Positions 7,053-17,248 of a stretch of DNA of 64,000 nt are shown here, piece after piece. Location: contig CAKQWM010000002.1 of the NCBI GenBank assembly GCA_934278995.1, forward strand, positions 62,001 through 126,000. The letters are read 5' to 3'. The translations under genes were made by a program, and so were the position numbers. The notes beneath the pieces are model-generated. The model searched no databases, was not told the origin of the DNA, and saw nothing but the letters and a program-made list of their open reading frames with translations. Position 1 is the stretch's first letter; every line of letters begins with the position of its first letter. The stretch comes from an uncultured Clostridia bacterium. GTDB lineage: Bacteria > Bacillota > Clostridia > Christensenellales > Borkfalkiaceae.

Positions 7053-8969
7053 ATGGCAACCGACAACAAAGTTCAATCAAATTACGGCGAAGAACAGATA
7101 CAAGTCCTCGAGGGGCTTGATCCCGTACGTAAAAGACCGGGAATGTACATAGGCTCGACCGATACGAGGGGGCTTCATCACCTTGTACAAGAAATCGTCG
7201 ATAACTCCATCGACGAGGCGTTAGCGGGCTACTGCGACACGATTAAGGTTACCCTCAATAAAGACGGTTCCTGCACGGTTGAAGACAACGGCAGAGGCAT
7301 TCCCACCGACATTCACCATGCCGAAGGTATTTCGGCGGTAGAAGTCGTTTTGACAAAACTTCACGCCGGCGGTAAGTTCGGCGGCGGCGGATATAAAATT
7401 TCCGGCGGTCTTCACGGCGTAGGCTTATCCGTAGTCAACGCTCTTTCCGAATGGTTAGAAGTAGAAGTTTTTCAAAAAGGCAAACACTTTAAACAAATAT
7501 ATAACAGAGGCGTTCCTCAAAGAAGGCTCGAGGTCGTCGGCGAATCCGACAAAACGGGTACGAAAGTAACTTTTCTTCCCGACAGCGAAATTTTTGAAAC
7601 GACGGAGTTTTCTTACGACAACTTAAAGGTAAGGCTCCGTGAACTTTGCTATCTCAATAAGGGGCTTACCATAATAATTACCGATTTAAGAGGCGAAGCG
7701 CCGAGAAGCGACACGTTTTTATTCGAGGGTGGCATAGTTCATTTCGTCAACGATCTCAACCATAACAAGAACGTTCTTCTCGACGAGCCGGTATATCTTG
7801 AAAGAAGTTACGGCGACAACGTGGTGGAAATAGCAATTCAGTATAACGATTCTTATACCGAAACCCTTTTCGCTTTCGCCAACAACATTAACACCGAGGA
7901 AGGCGGAACCCACGTTGACGGTTTTAAGTTCGCCCTTTCCAAACTTATAAACGAATACGCTCATAAACTGAAAATCATAAAAGACGACGATAAATTGAGC
8001 GGCGAAGACGTAAGAGAAGGCTTGACCGCGGTAATATCGGTAAAACTTCCCGAACCGCAATTTGAAGGACAGACGAAAACCAAACTCGGCAACAGCGAGA
8101 TGCGCAATATCGTTCAACGCGCCATGCAGGAAGCCTTCGGAACTTTCCTCGAAGAAAACCCTTCCAAGGCTAAAGAACTTATATTGAAGTCGGTTACCGC
8201 AAAACGCGCGAGAGAAGCGGCAAGAAAAGCAAGGGAAGCAACGAGAAAGTCTGCTTTTGAAGGCTCGGCTCTTCCGGGGAAACTTGCAGACTGCTCGGAA
8301 AAGAACGCAGAACTATGCGAAATCTTTCTGGTCGAGGGAGATTCGGCAGGCGGTACCGCGAAACAAGGCAGAGACAGAAGATTCCAAGCCATTTTGCCGT
8401 TGCGCGGTAAGATTTTGAACGTCGAAAAAGCGAGAGTCAACAGAGTACTCGAAAACGACGAAATCAAAGCCATGATAACGGCTTTCGGCGGCGGTATGCA
8501 GGAAGACTTCGACGTTACGAAACTTCGTTACGACAGAATAATCTGCATGACCGATGCCGACGTTGACGGAAGCCATATCAGAATACTTTTGCTGACCTTC
8601 TTCTTCAGATACATGAGACCGCTCGTCGAGCAAGGTCACGTATATATCGCGCAGCCGCCTCTTTATAAAGTAACCAAAAATAAAGTAGATAATTACTTCT
8701 ATTCGGATAAAGAACTTTCCGATTTTCTTGCGGAAAACGGCAAGTGCGACATTCAAAGATATAAAGGTCTCGGTGAAATGAACGCCGAACAACTTTGGGA
8801 AACTACCATGAACCCCGCAACCCGTACCATGCTTCGCGTTACCATGGAAGACGCAATCGAAGCGGACGGAATATTCACTTTGCTTATGGGCGACGACGCA
8901 GAACCGAGGCGCGCGTTTATCGAAGAAAACGCAAAACTCGTTGCGGATCTCGACGCGCTCGACATTTAG
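7053..8969 (+). CDS. gyrB: DNA gyrase subunit B
   Basis: ATPase subunit of type II topoisomerase, which introduces negative supercoils with GyrA. The 638-residue length is typical of Gram-positive GyrB. GHKL ATPase motifs are EIVDNSIDEA, VEDNGRGIP and KISGGLHGVG. The TOPRIM motifs EGDSAGGTAKQGRD (near residue 428) and MTDADVDGSHI (near 498) supply the metal-binding acids. The C-terminus has QRYKGLGEMNAEQLWETTM. AAGGA lies upstream of the ATG, and gyrA follows 22 bp after the stop, so the two form an operon. Confidence 0.98.
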   Translation: MATDNKVQSNYGEEQIQVLEGLDPVRKRPGMYIGSTDTRGLHHLVQEIVDNSIDEALAGYCDTIKVTLNKDGSCTVEDNGRGIPTDIHHAEGISAVEVVLTKLHAGGKFGGGGYKISGGLHGVGLSVVNALSEWLEVEVFQKGKHFKQIYNRGVPQRRLEVVGESDKTGTKVTFLPDSEIFETTEFSYDNLKVRLRELCYLNKGLTIIITDLRGEAPRSDTFLFEGGIVHFVNDLNHNKNVLLDEPVYLERSYGDNVVEIAIQYNDSYTETLFAFANNINTEEGGTHVDGFKFALSKLINEYAHKLKIIKDDDKLSGEDVREGLTAVISVKLPEPQFEGQTKTKLGNSEMRNIVQRAMQEAFGTFLEENPSKAKELILKSVTAKRAREAARKAREATRKSAFEGSALPGKLADCSEKNAELCEIFLVEGDSAGGTAKQGRDRRFQAILPLRGKILNVEKARVNRVLENDEIKAMITAFGGGMQEDFDVTKLRYDRIICMTDADVDGSHIRILLLTFFFRYMRPLVEQGHVYIAQPPLYKVTKNKVDNYFYSDKELSDFLAENGKCDIQRYKGLGEMNAEQLWETTMNPATRTMLRVTMEDAIEADGIFTLLMGDDAEPRRAFIEENAKLVADLDALDI

Positions 8970-8991
8970 TTACGGAGGTATAAATTAACTT

Positions 8992-11550
8992 ATGGCTAAA
9001 AAACAATCAAGTCCCGAACTGACTTTAGAATTTAAAAAGACGCTCGAACAAACCAAGGTTATAAATATCGAAGTCGATAACGAAATGAAGCGTTCGTTTA
9101 TAGCCTACGCCATGGCGGTAAACGTTTCGCGCGCGATTCCCGACGTAAGAGACGGGTTAAAGCCCGTTCACAGAAGGATTTTATATTCCATGAACGAAAT
9201 CGGTTTAACACCCGATAAAGCCTACAAAAAGTGCGCCACCATCGTCGGTGACGTTTTAGGTAAATATCATCCGCACGGCGACAGTTCCGTTTACGACGCT
9301 TTGGTGAGGCTCGCTCAGAACTTCTCGATTAACCTTCCGTTGGTTGACGGTCACGGAAACTTCGGTTCGGTTGACGGCGATCCCCCCGCGGCTTACCGTT
9401 ATACGGAAGCGAGAATGAGTAAACTCGCTTTGGAAATGCTCCGCGATATCGATAAAGAAACGGTAGATTTCTATCCTAACTTCGACGATACGAGAATGCA
9501 ACCCACCGTACTCCCGTCGAGAATCCCTAATCTTCTTGTGAACGGTTCCGACGGTATAGCCGTAGGTATGGCGACTAATATTCCGCCTCACAATCTTACG
9601 GAAGTAATAAACGGTACCATAGCCCTTATAGATAATCCCGATATATCGATAGACGAACTTATGGAATACATACCCGCGCCGGATTATCCCACGGGCGCAA
9701 TATTGCTCGGCAGGGCGGGTATAAAGCAAGCGTATCTTACCGGTAAAGGAAACTATATTCTTCGTTCCAAATGCGAAATCGAAGAATTTAACGGCGGTAC
9801 CCGTTCGAGAATCATCGTTTCCGAAATTCCTTATCAGGTAAACAAACAAAAACTTATCGAAACCATAGCGGATATGGTCAAGGCGAAAAAACTCGAAGGT
9901 ATTTCGGACATCAACGACGAATCCGATCGTACGGGTATGAGAATCGTTATCGAGGTCAAGAAAGACGCGAACGCTCAGGTGGTTTTAAACACGCTGTATA
10001 AACGCACCGCGCTTCAGACGAGCGACGGAATCATAATGCTCGCTCTCGTTAACGGCGAACCTAAGGTTTTAAATCTCAAACAAGTTTTACAGGAATACGT
10101 CAAACATCAGATTTCGGTTACCGAAAGAAAAACCCGTTTCGACCTTAACAAGACGAAGGAAAGGGAACATATCGTAAAAGGCTTGGTTATAGCGCTTACC
10201 GACATAGACGAAGTAATTGCGATTATCAAAAAATCGAAAGACAGATTCGAAGCGGCGTCCAACTTAATGGCGCATTTCGAACTTTCCGACAAACAAGCCA
10301 ACGCTATTTTGGAAATGAGGCTCCAAAGACTTACTTCTTTGGAAGTCGAAAAATTAAAGGAAGAATTAGCGGAACTTGACGCTACCATTGCCGATTTGAC
10401 AGACATTCTCGAAAAACCCGAAAGAGTTATTGCCATCGTCAAAGAAGATTTGACTACGGTAAGGGACAAATATTCCACGCCGAGAAGAACCGAACTTTCG
10501 TACGATCCGTCAAGCATCGAAGACGCCGACCTTATCGCGCGGGAAGACGTAGTTATTTCGTTGACGCACGGCGGTTACATCAAACGCCTGCCCGTTTCCG
10601 AATACCGTTCGCAACGCAGAGGCGGAAGAGGCGTTACGGCGCATAAACCCAAAGAAGAAGACTTCGTCGAAAAAATGTTCGTCTGCTCAACGCACGACAG
10701 ATTGTTGTTCTTTACAAATTACGGCAAAGTTTACGCCGCCGTTGCGTTTACCATTCCCGAAGCCCAGAAAACGGCAAGGGGCAGAGCGCTTATCAATCTT
10801 TTACAACTATCCGACGGCGAAAGAGTTACTTCGGTTATTGCCGACAACGAAAGCGGAGAAGGCTTCATAGCCATGGCGACGAAGAAAGGCTTGATCAAGA
10901 AGACTTCGATAAAAGAATTCGACAACATCAGAAAGACCGGCAAGATTGCCGTTAACCTGCAAGAGGGCGACGAACTTATCTCGGTTGACTTCACAACGGG
11001 CGAAAACGAAATGATAGTTGCTTCCCGCAGCGGTAAGTGCATAAGATTTTCCGAAACCGACGTAAGACCTACCGGCAGAGATACTCAGGGTGTCAAAGCA
11101 ATGGAACTCGATGACGACGATTACGTCGTGGATATGGTAATTCTGAAAGAAGGTTACGATATTTTCACCATCAGCAACAACGGCTTCGGTAAACGTAGCG
11201 ACGTTGAAGATTATCGTTTGCAAAACCGCGGAGGCAAAGGTATCAAAGCGGGCGTATTCGACGAAAAGACGGGTAAACTTGCAAACCTCAAACAGGTTTC
11301 CGACGCGGAAGACATAATGATTATTACCGACACCGGTACGATTATCCGTATCCACGCCGACGAGATATCAAAGATCGGCAGGGATACCAAAGGCGTTATC
11401 ATTATGAGAACCGACGATAACGCGGAAGTAGCAACCGTTTCGGTAACCCCCCGCGACGACGAGGAAGACGAACCCGCAGAAGACGACGAAGCGGGCGTTG
11501 TCGATACGGAAGGCGCTTTAAAAGAATCTTCCGATGAGATCGAACAATAA
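8992..11550 (+). CDS. gyrA: DNA gyrase subunit A
   Basis: Breakage-reunion subunit of gyrase, 852 residues. The catalytic tyrosine is Tyr137 in AAYRYTEAR. The quinolone-determining region reads HPHGDSSVYDA with Ser98 and Asp102, equivalent to E. coli Ser83 and Asp87, so both sensitive-type residues are present. The GyrA-box QRRGGRG in the C-terminal beta-pinwheel marks it as gyrase rather than ParC. The tail is strongly acidic. GGAGGT lies 12 nt before the ATG. Confidence 0.98.
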   Translation: MAKKQSSPELTLEFKKTLEQTKVINIEVDNEMKRSFIAYAMAVNVSRAIPDVRDGLKPVHRRILYSMNEIGLTPDKAYKKCATIVGDVLGKYHPHGDSSVYDALVRLAQNFSINLPLVDGHGNFGSVDGDPPAAYRYTEARMSKLALEMLRDIDKETVDFYPNFDDTRMQPTVLPSRIPNLLVNGSDGIAVGMATNIPPHNLTEVINGTIALIDNPDISIDELMEYIPAPDYPTGAILLGRAGIKQAYLTGKGNYILRSKCEIEEFNGGTRSRIIVSEIPYQVNKQKLIETIADMVKAKKLEGISDINDESDRTGMRIVIEVKKDANAQVVLNTLYKRTALQTSDGIIMLALVNGEPKVLNLKQVLQEYVKHQISVTERKTRFDLNKTKEREHIVKGLVIALTDIDEVIAIIKKSKDRFEAASNLMAHFELSDKQANAILEMRLQRLTSLEVEKLKEELAELDATIADLTDILEKPERVIAIVKEDLTTVRDKYSTPRRTELSYDPSSIEDADLIAREDVVISLTHGGYIKRLPVSEYRSQRRGGRGVTAHKPKEEDFVEKMFVCSTHDRLLFFTNYGKVYAAVAFTIPEAQKTARGRALINLLQLSDGERVTSVIADNESGEGFIAMATKKGLIKKTSIKEFDNIRKTGKIAVNLQEGDELISVDFTTGENEMIVASRSGKCIRFSETDVRPTGRDTQGVKAMELDDDDYVVDMVILKEGYDIFTISNNGFGKRSDVEDYRLQNRGGKGIKAGVFDEKTGKLANLKQVSDAEDIMIITDTGTIIRIHADEISKIGRDTKGVIIMRTDDNAEVATVSVTPRDDEEDEPAEDDEAGVVDTEGALKESSDEIEQ

Positions 11551-11588
11551 TATTTTCCGATTAGGGATATTTGTATTTTACAGCATTA

Positions 11589-11620
11589 AACGACGCGATT
11601 TTCTTCGCGTCGTTTTCTTG
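11589..11620 (+). terminator. Terminator of gyrBA
   Basis: AACGACGCGA (11589-11598) pairs with TCGCGTCGTT (11605-11614), then TTCTTGTTTT. Confidence 0.85.
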
Positions 11621-11674
11621 TTTTCCCGCAAAAAATCAAAGATAAAAGGCAATTTTCACGGGTAATTCATTTTT

Positions 11675-11718
11675 AAAGCCGTTTTTTACTGTTAAAAACG
11701 GCTTTTGTGTGCTACAAT
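11675..11718 (+). promoter_or_regulatory. Hairpin and extended -10 promoter before the M13 peptidase gene
   Basis: AAAGCCGTTTTT/AAAAACGGCTTT (11675-11705) forms a second terminator-like stem. An extended -10, TGC-TACAAT (11710-11718), follows; the -35 region is poor and lies within the stem. Confidence 0.45.
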
Positions 11719-11758
11719 AAAATAAAACTAAACAAATTACCGTTTAAGGAGGCTTATA

Positions 11759-13666
11759 ATGGAAGAAAAAGTAAGAGTACAAGACGATCTTTATATGTTT
11801 ACAAATAAAGAATGGCTCGATAAAGCGGTTATCCCCGTGGATAAACCGACGACGGGCGGTTTTGCCGATCTGGCAACGCAGGTCGAAGATTTACTTATCG
11901 CAGACTTCAACAAAATGTCGAAAGGAAAAATGCCTGCCCCGGACGGCAATACGGAAAAGGCGATAACCCTTTATAAAATAGCCAAAAACGTCGATAAAAG
12001 AAATAAAGAAGGTTTTAAACCCGTACTGAAAACGTTGGAAAAAATATATAAAATGAACAACGTTTCCGATTTCAATAAAAAGTTGAAAGAAATGGTTTTA
12101 AACGATTACCCTTTACCGTTTTCGATTGGCGTCGAAACCAACATGAAGGACAGTCTTCATCACTCCCTGATGCTTTCGGGACCTTCTACGATATTACCGG
12201 ATACGACGTATTACAAAGAGGAAATGAAACAGCAACACGACGCGCTGATGCTCGTCTGGACGGACATGGTGTCGAAACTTCTTAAATTTACGCCGCTAAA
12301 CGAAGAAGAAAGAAAAACTTACGTGGAAAACGCAGTTAAATTCGACGCTATAATCGCCACTTTGGTTAAAAGCAGCGAGGAATGGTCGGAATACGTTAAA
12401 ATGTATAATCCGATGCCGATTAAAAAAGTTTGCTCTCTTATAAAACCCGTTAAACTTAAAAAACTGTTGACGGCTTTTTACGGTGAAAAATTACCCGAAG
12501 AAATCATCGTTGCCGATCCTAAGTGGCTGAAAGGCTTCAAAACGCTTTTCTTAGAGGAAACTTTCACCTTGTATAAATGCTGGGCTTACGTTGAAAAAGT
12601 TTTAACCTCGTCAAGCCTTTTGAGCGAAGAATTACGAGAAATCGGTTCGATTTTCCAAATGGCTTTATCCGGAGTAAAAAGTTTGTCAACCATCGAAAAA
12701 CAGGCTTATAGGCTGGCTTCTAATTATTTTTCGGAACCCGTCGGATTATATTACGGTCGCAAGTATTTCGGCGAAACGGCAAAAAAAGACGTCGTCGAGA
12801 TGGTTGAAGAAATTATAAAAACTTATAAAAAACGCGTTCAAAGAAACGATTTTTTATCCGAAGAAACCAAACGAAAGGCTTTATTGAAACTCGATAAAAT
12901 AGTGATTAAAATGGGATATCCCGATAAAGTCGATGAAATTTACGATTTGTTTTCCGTTTCTAAAAACGCTTCGCTATACCAAAGCATCGCAGATATCAAA
13001 GCCGTAAAGATAAAGGATAACTTCGACAAGTTATATAAGGACGTAAACAGAGCGAAATGGGTTATGCCTGGGCATATGGTCAACGCGTGTTACAATCCGT
13101 TCTCAAACGACATAACTTTCCCCGCCGCCATACTTCAAGCCCCGTTTTATTTCATTAAGCAGTCGAGAAGCAGTAACCTCGGCGGTATCGGCGCGGTTAT
13201 AGGACACGAAATCTCTCACGCCTTCGATAACAACGGCGCAAAATGCGACGAAAACGGTAACCTTAACAACTGGTGGACCAAGGACGATTTTAAAAAGTTT
13301 ACTTTAAAAACGAAGTCGATGATTAAAGAGTTTGAAGGTATAGAACTTCCCTGGGGTAAGGTCAACGCAAAGTTTATCGTCAGCGAAAACATTGCCGATA
13401 ACGGAGGTATGGCGGTAACGCTGGAAATTATGGGCGGTATGAAAGATGCCGATTATAAAGAATACTTTTTTAACTGGGCGCGCGTATGGTGCATGAAGGC
13501 AAGAGAAGAATATCTTAAACTTCTTTTGCAGATAGACGTTCATGCGCCGAGTGTTTTAAGAGCGAACATGCAACCGAGAAACTTTACCGAATGGTACGAT
13601 ACGTTTGAGGTAAAAAGTACCGATAAAATGTATATCGCGCCGCAAAAACGCGTTATTATCTGGTAA
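11759..13666 (+). CDS. M13-family metallopeptidase (PepO/neprilysin type)
   Basis: Zinc endopeptidase of 635 residues that cleaves oligopeptides. No signal peptide or transmembrane anchor is present, so it should be cytoplasmic like lactococcal PepO. Zinc ligands are H483-E484-I-S-H487 (GHEISHAFD) and E543 of ENIADNGG; the substrate motif NACYNPFSNDITFPAAIL is intact. AAGGAGG precedes the start by 5 nt. It stands alone between terminators. The usual C-terminal CxxW ending is replaced by KRVIIW, as in several bacterial members. Confidence 0.93.
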   Translation: MEEKVRVQDDLYMFTNKEWLDKAVIPVDKPTTGGFADLATQVEDLLIADFNKMSKGKMPAPDGNTEKAITLYKIAKNVDKRNKEGFKPVLKTLEKIYKMNNVSDFNKKLKEMVLNDYPLPFSIGVETNMKDSLHHSLMLSGPSTILPDTTYYKEEMKQQHDALMLVWTDMVSKLLKFTPLNEEERKTYVENAVKFDAIIATLVKSSEEWSEYVKMYNPMPIKKVCSLIKPVKLKKLLTAFYGEKLPEEIIVADPKWLKGFKTLFLEETFTLYKCWAYVEKVLTSSSLLSEELREIGSIFQMALSGVKSLSTIEKQAYRLASNYFSEPVGLYYGRKYFGETAKKDVVEMVEEIIKTYKKRVQRNDFLSEETKRKALLKLDKIVIKMGYPDKVDEIYDLFSVSKNASLYQSIADIKAVKIKDNFDKLYKDVNRAKWVMPGHMVNACYNPFSNDITFPAAILQAPFYFIKQSRSSNLGGIGAVIGHEISHAFDNNGAKCDENGNLNNWWTKDDFKKFTLKTKSMIKEFEGIELPWGKVNAKFIVSENIADNGGMAVTLEIMGGMKDADYKEYFFNWARVWCMKAREEYLKLLLQIDVHAPSVLRANMQPRNFTEWYDTFEVKSTDKMYIAPQKRVIIW

Positions 13667-13677
13667 GTAAAAAGCCC

Positions 13678-13704
13678 GATAACGGGCTTATAGGGGCGCT
13701 TTTA
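13678..13704 (+). repeat. Dispersed 27-bp motif, intergenic copy
   Basis: GATAACGGGCTTATAG then GGGCGCTTTTA, 12 bp after the peptidase stop. Together with the upstream AAGCCCG it forms a 7-bp stem (13672-13689) and may act as a terminator. Confidence 0.75.
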
Positions 13705-13746
13705 TTTAAAAAAATCAAAAGCCCGACTTAAAACAAAGGAGTAGTA

Positions 13747-15243
13747 ATGAAAAAACTTTTATCGATATTGTTATCGATTTCGATGCTTATTATAGCGTCT
13801 TCATGCGCGTATCAACCAAAAAAGCCGGGACCGACGCTTTCCGCGGACGTGGTTAATATAGACCTGTACGCAGTTAACGATATGCACGGCAACGTCGTTG
13901 ACGGCGACGGCAAGTATAACGGCTTAGGTATATCGAAAACTTCTTCATATTTAAAAAAGATGAAAAGTTACAACGAAAACTCGATATTTCTGTCGTCAGG
14001 CGACATGTGGCAGGGTTCGTCGGAATCAAACAATACTCACGGTAAAATCGTAACCGAATGGATGAATTTGCTGGATTTTTCTTCGATGACGGTCGGTAAC
14101 CACGAATTCGACTGGGGAATAGAACGCATTTCGGAAAACAAAGAAATTGCCCGATTCCCCTTTCTCGGCATCAACGTTTACGACAAAGAAACAAACGAGC
14201 GTTCGGAAGTTTTCGACTCTTCGGTAATGGTTGAAAAAGACGGCGTAAGCATAGGCATTATCGGCGCGATAGGGGATTGTTACAGTTCCATATCGAGCAG
14301 TAAGGTTACCGATTTGTACTTTAAAACGGGCGACGAACTTACGGAACTTGTCAAAGAAGAATCTAAAAAATTAAAGGACGAGGGCGCGGACGTAGTGGTT
14401 TATTCTCTTCACGACGGATATTCCGGCGGAAACTATAAAACCACGAGCGAGGAAGCGCCGACTCTCGATTCCGGTAAAATAAAGAGTTTTTACGACGTGA
14501 GTTTATCCGACGGCTACGTTGACGTCGTTTTTGAAGGGCATACTCACCAGAAATACGTATATAAAGACGCTTACGGCGTGTATCACGTTCAGGCGTCGGC
14601 AAACAACAGGGCAATCGCTCACGTTGACGTTGACGTAAACAAAAAAACGGGCGACGTTAAAGTCAACACTGTCAGAACCGCCGATACGAGCGCAATCATG
14701 GAAGGAAAAGACGCCCAGACAGAAGCCCTGTTCGATAAATACGCCGACGATATAGGTAAAGTTTACGAGGTTATCGGTCAGAATTATAAAAAGAGATATT
14801 CGGACGAAATAGAAGATTTGTGCGCCGATTTATATCTGAAAGCGGGCTTAGAGGAATGGGGAGAAGAATACGAAATTTTCCTCGGCGGCGGTTATTTGAA
14901 AACGAGAAGCCCTTATAACCTCGAGGCGGGTAACGTTTGTTATAAAGACTTGCAGTCTTTAATGCCTTTCGATAACGAAATAGTTTTGTGTTCGGTTTCG
15001 GGCGCCGATTTGTCAAATAAATTCGTAAATACGAGTAATCGTGACTATCATTGCAGTTATTCGGAATTCGGAGAAAAAAACAAGTCTGATATTGACTTTT
15101 CAAAGACCTATTATATAGTGGTTGACAGTTATACTTCGGACTACGCTTTCAATCGTCTGACAGTGATAAAACGATACTCGAAATTAAACTTTTACGCGCG
15201 AGATTTACTTGCCGAATACGTTAAAAACGGCGGGCTTTCTTAA
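13747..15243 (+). CDS. Lipoprotein of the 5'-nucleotidase/cyclic phosphodiesterase family
   Basis: Extracellular membrane-anchored phosphoesterase, 498 residues. Signal peptide with lipobox ASSC, Cys20 being the lipidation site. Metallophosphatase motifs in order are NDMHGNV (44-50), SSGDMWQG, VGNHEFDWG and EGHTHQKY. The C-terminal 5'-nucleotidase domain starts near residue 340 (VCYKDLQSLMPFDNEI and VSGADL). It probably salvages nucleotides from extracellular nucleic acid, which fits the secreted endonuclease at 17928-19400. GGAG lies before the ATG. Confidence 0.88.
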   Translation: MKKLLSILLSISMLIIASSCAYQPKKPGPTLSADVVNIDLYAVNDMHGNVVDGDGKYNGLGISKTSSYLKKMKSYNENSIFLSSGDMWQGSSESNNTHGKIVTEWMNLLDFSSMTVGNHEFDWGIERISENKEIARFPFLGINVYDKETNERSEVFDSSVMVEKDGVSIGIIGAIGDCYSSISSSKVTDLYFKTGDELTELVKEESKKLKDEGADVVVYSLHDGYSGGNYKTTSEEAPTLDSGKIKSFYDVSLSDGYVDVVFEGHTHQKYVYKDAYGVYHVQASANNRAIAHVDVDVNKKTGDVKVNTVRTADTSAIMEGKDAQTEALFDKYADDIGKVYEVIGQNYKKRYSDEIEDLCADLYLKAGLEEWGEEYEIFLGGGYLKTRSPYNLEAGNVCYKDLQSLMPFDNEIVLCSVSGADLSNKFVNTSNRDYHCSYSEFGEKNKSDIDFSKTYYIVVDSYTSDYAFNRLTVIKRYSKLNFYARDLLAEYVKNGGLS

Positions 15244-15255
15244 AAAATAAAACGC

Positions 15256-15302
15256 AAAAAAACGGCGATAACGGGCTTATATCCCGACTTTCGCCGTTTT
15301 TT
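15256..15302 (+). terminator. Terminator with a dispersed-motif copy in its loop
   Basis: AAAAAACGGCGA pairs with TCGCCGTTTTTT; the whole interior is the 27-bp motif (15267-15293, 24 of 27 matches). Confidence 0.85.
15267..15293 (+). repeat. Dispersed 27-bp motif inside a terminator loop
   Basis: GATAACGGGCTTATA then TCCCGACTTTCG; contains the exact 15-mer core. Confidence 0.8.
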
Positions 15303-15308
15303 ATAAAT

Positions 15309-15343
15309 AGCGAGCCGTCAAAAAAACCGACGACTCGCTTTTT
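15309..15343. terminator. Second terminator hairpin between convergent genes
   Basis: AGCGAG-C-CGTC pairs with GACG-A-CTCGCT, followed by TTTTT on the plus strand. Confidence 0.7.
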
Positions 15344-15356
15344 ATGCTAAATATTT

Positions 15357-17015
15357 TTAAACTTTAAAGCAACTTCCGCCGATAAATTCACGCAAAAGAG
15401 AGTTGCACGGGATAATCGATTCGTCCTCGATGGGTTTAAAGTATTTCAGATACTTTATAAGTCTGTTTGCGATAAGGTATTGCGGTTCTTTACACCCGAT
15501 TTCCCTCAATGCCGGCAAGGCTTGTTTTCTTAAAACGCATAGTTCGTAACTTAAACTCGAGTTGAAAACGAAGTCGGCGTCTTCCTGATTCGGATATATC
15601 CAACGGAATTCCCCGTTCCTTACTGATTGCCACATATCTATGGTGGTTGCGGCGGGGCAGTTTCTGAACTTCATATCGCGCACGATGCGTCTTATCAGTC
15701 GTAAGTTGGTTATAGAAAGAGGCGAGTGGTTATCAACGCTTATCGGCGCTTGCGGCGCGATAAAGATTTTGAATTTCTGATGTTTGGGTATGGAAGCCGT
15801 AAGTTTTTCGTTTAAAGCGTGTATACCTTCTATGATGATAGGACTTGACTGATCGACTTTTATCGTTTTACCCGCTTCGCGCTTACCCGTCTGGAAGTTA
15901 AAATGCGGAAGAGTAACTTCTTCTCCGTTGATAAGGTCGAAAAGATCTTTGTTGAAAAGTTCGATATCGAGGCAGTTGATATGCTCTAAATCGAGATCTT
16001 CCTTGTCGCAATTCTGAATATTGCAGATTATTTCTTTTTCAAAGTAGTAGTCGTCCATTGAAATCGTAACGGGATTTATACCTCTTGCCAGAAGTTCTAT
16101 TCTCAATCTGTTGCAAAAAGTAGTTTTACCGCTCGAACTCGGTCCCGCTATCGCAATAAGTCGTATGTTTTCGATATCGCTTTCGATTGCGTCGCCGAGG
16201 TAAGTCAACTGTTCGTTGTGACGTGTTTCGCACATCTGCACGAATTCGAGTTCGCTTCCGTTTTCGATCTTACGGTTGATGTCGGGTATGGTCTGAAGAT
16301 GGGTTTTTTCCGCCCACTTGATGGCTTTTTGTAAGGTTTTGCCGTAGGTGGATTCTTCCTCGAATTCGGGGATTTCCGCGTCGAGTTCGTGGCGCGGATA
16401 CTGAATTATCAAACCGGGACTGTAAGGCGTTATAGTATAGTTGTGTATGCAACCCGTTGACGGCATCATATAAGAGTTGAGGTAGTTGTAATAGTCCCCG
16501 CACTTATATAAATGGACGGTGTTTTCCGGACGATATTTTAAAATTTCGATTTTGTCTTCTAAACAGTAACGATTATAAATATCCGTCGCTTCTTCTTTTG
16601 TCACGGTAATTCTTTCAATGGGCAAATCCAGGTCTATAAGCCGTTTAACCTCGTCTTTTATCGATTCAGCCGCCCTTGACATATTAAAGTTTTTTCTGTT
16701 CGCCTGACAAAAAATCGAACGGGAAACGTTATAAGTGAACTTAATTTTTACGTTCGGGTAAAGGTTGTGAAACGCCATCGCGATGACGTAGCGTAACGTC
16801 GCCTGATAGGCTTTGCCTGCTTCGGCATCCGTTAAATCCAGAAGTTTAATTTCCATGCCGTCGTTTTTTTCGGAAAGCGCGTAGCGAAGTTCTTTTACTT
16901 GCGCGCCTATCCGGCATAAAACTAAGTTTTTGCGTTCGTTTTCAGGCACTAAGTCAATAACCCTCGTGCCGTTTTCGATGTTTAATTCTTTGTTTTCAAA
17001 ACGTACTCGTATCAT
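15357..17015 (-). CDS. Nucleoside kinase with TGS/ThrRS-like N-terminus (uridine kinase superfamily)
   Basis: Protein of 552 residues combining a TGS domain (about 1-60), a threonyl-tRNA-synthetase-like second domain (about 70-230) and a phosphoribulokinase/uridine kinase domain (about 285-490). The P-loop is IAGPSSSGKTTF near residue 290, followed by SMDDYYF and the PIIIEGIHALN strand. The architecture is common and uncharacterised in Bacillota; the enzymatic step is probably ATP-dependent phosphorylation of a nucleoside. AGGAG precedes the ATG. A second, ordinary uridine kinase lies at 19605, so the two are unlikely to be redundant. A motif-like stretch lies at 16623-16649. Confidence 0.85.
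   Translation of the reverse strand: MIRVRFENKELNIENGTRVIDLVPENERKNLVLCRIGAQVKELRYALSEKNDGMEIKLLDLTDAEAGKAYQATLRYVIAMAFHNLYPNVKIKFTYNVSRSIFCQANRKNFNMSRAAESIKDEVKRLIDLDLPIERITVTKEEATDIYNRYCLEDKIEILKYRPENTVHLYKCGDYYNYLNSYMMPSTGCIHNYTITPYSPGLIIQYPRHELDAEIPEFEEESTYGKTLQKAIKWAEKTHLQTIPDINRKIENGSELEFVQMCETRHNEQLTYLGDAIESDIENIRLIAIAGPSSSGKTTFCNRLRIELLARGINPVTISMDDYYFEKEIICNIQNCDKEDLDLEHINCLDIELFNKDLFDLINGEEVTLPHFNFQTGKREAGKTIKVDQSSPIIIEGIHALNEKLTASIPKHQKFKIFIAPQAPISVDNHSPLSITNLRLIRRIVRDMKFRNCPAATTIDMWQSVRNGEFRWIYPNQEDADFVFNSSLSYELCVLRKQALPALREIGCKEPQYLIANRLIKYLKYFKPIEDESIIPCNSLLREFIGGSCFKV
16623..16649 (-). repeat. Dispersed 27-bp motif, weaker coding copy
   Basis: GTTAAACGGCTTATAG then ACCTGGATTTG, sense strand, encoding VKRLIDLDL. 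It could be chance protein coding. Confidence 0.35.
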
Positions 17016-17189
17016 ATATTCTCCTATATATGTATTAAAATAATTATATTATATTTTTAAAATTTCGATTTTAAATCGGTTGGCTTTATATTGTAACATA
17101 CTTTTTCCCGGTTTGCAATAGAGAAACGTAAAATTTTCATCGTTTTTTTACAAACAGGCGTAAAGAGACTAAAATTACATAAAAAAATC

Positions 17190-17232
17190 AAAAAAAGGCT
17201 GAACGTAAGTTTATGACAACTTGCATTCAGCC
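17190..17232 (-). terminator. Terminator of the endonuclease-lipoprotein operon
   Basis: On the minus strand GGCTGAA-tgc-AAGTT pairs with AACTT-acg-TTCAGCC, followed by TTTTTTT. Confidence 0.85.
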
Positions 17233-17248
17233 CTCTTTCAGATTAAAA

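Noticed and set aside
6821..7069. Minus-strand 82-codon frame overlapping the gyrB start, hydrophobic in translation
   Set aside because: Its sequence comes from AT-rich repeats upstream of gyrB, it has no ribosome-binding site, and it overlaps the gyrB ribosome-binding site and start.
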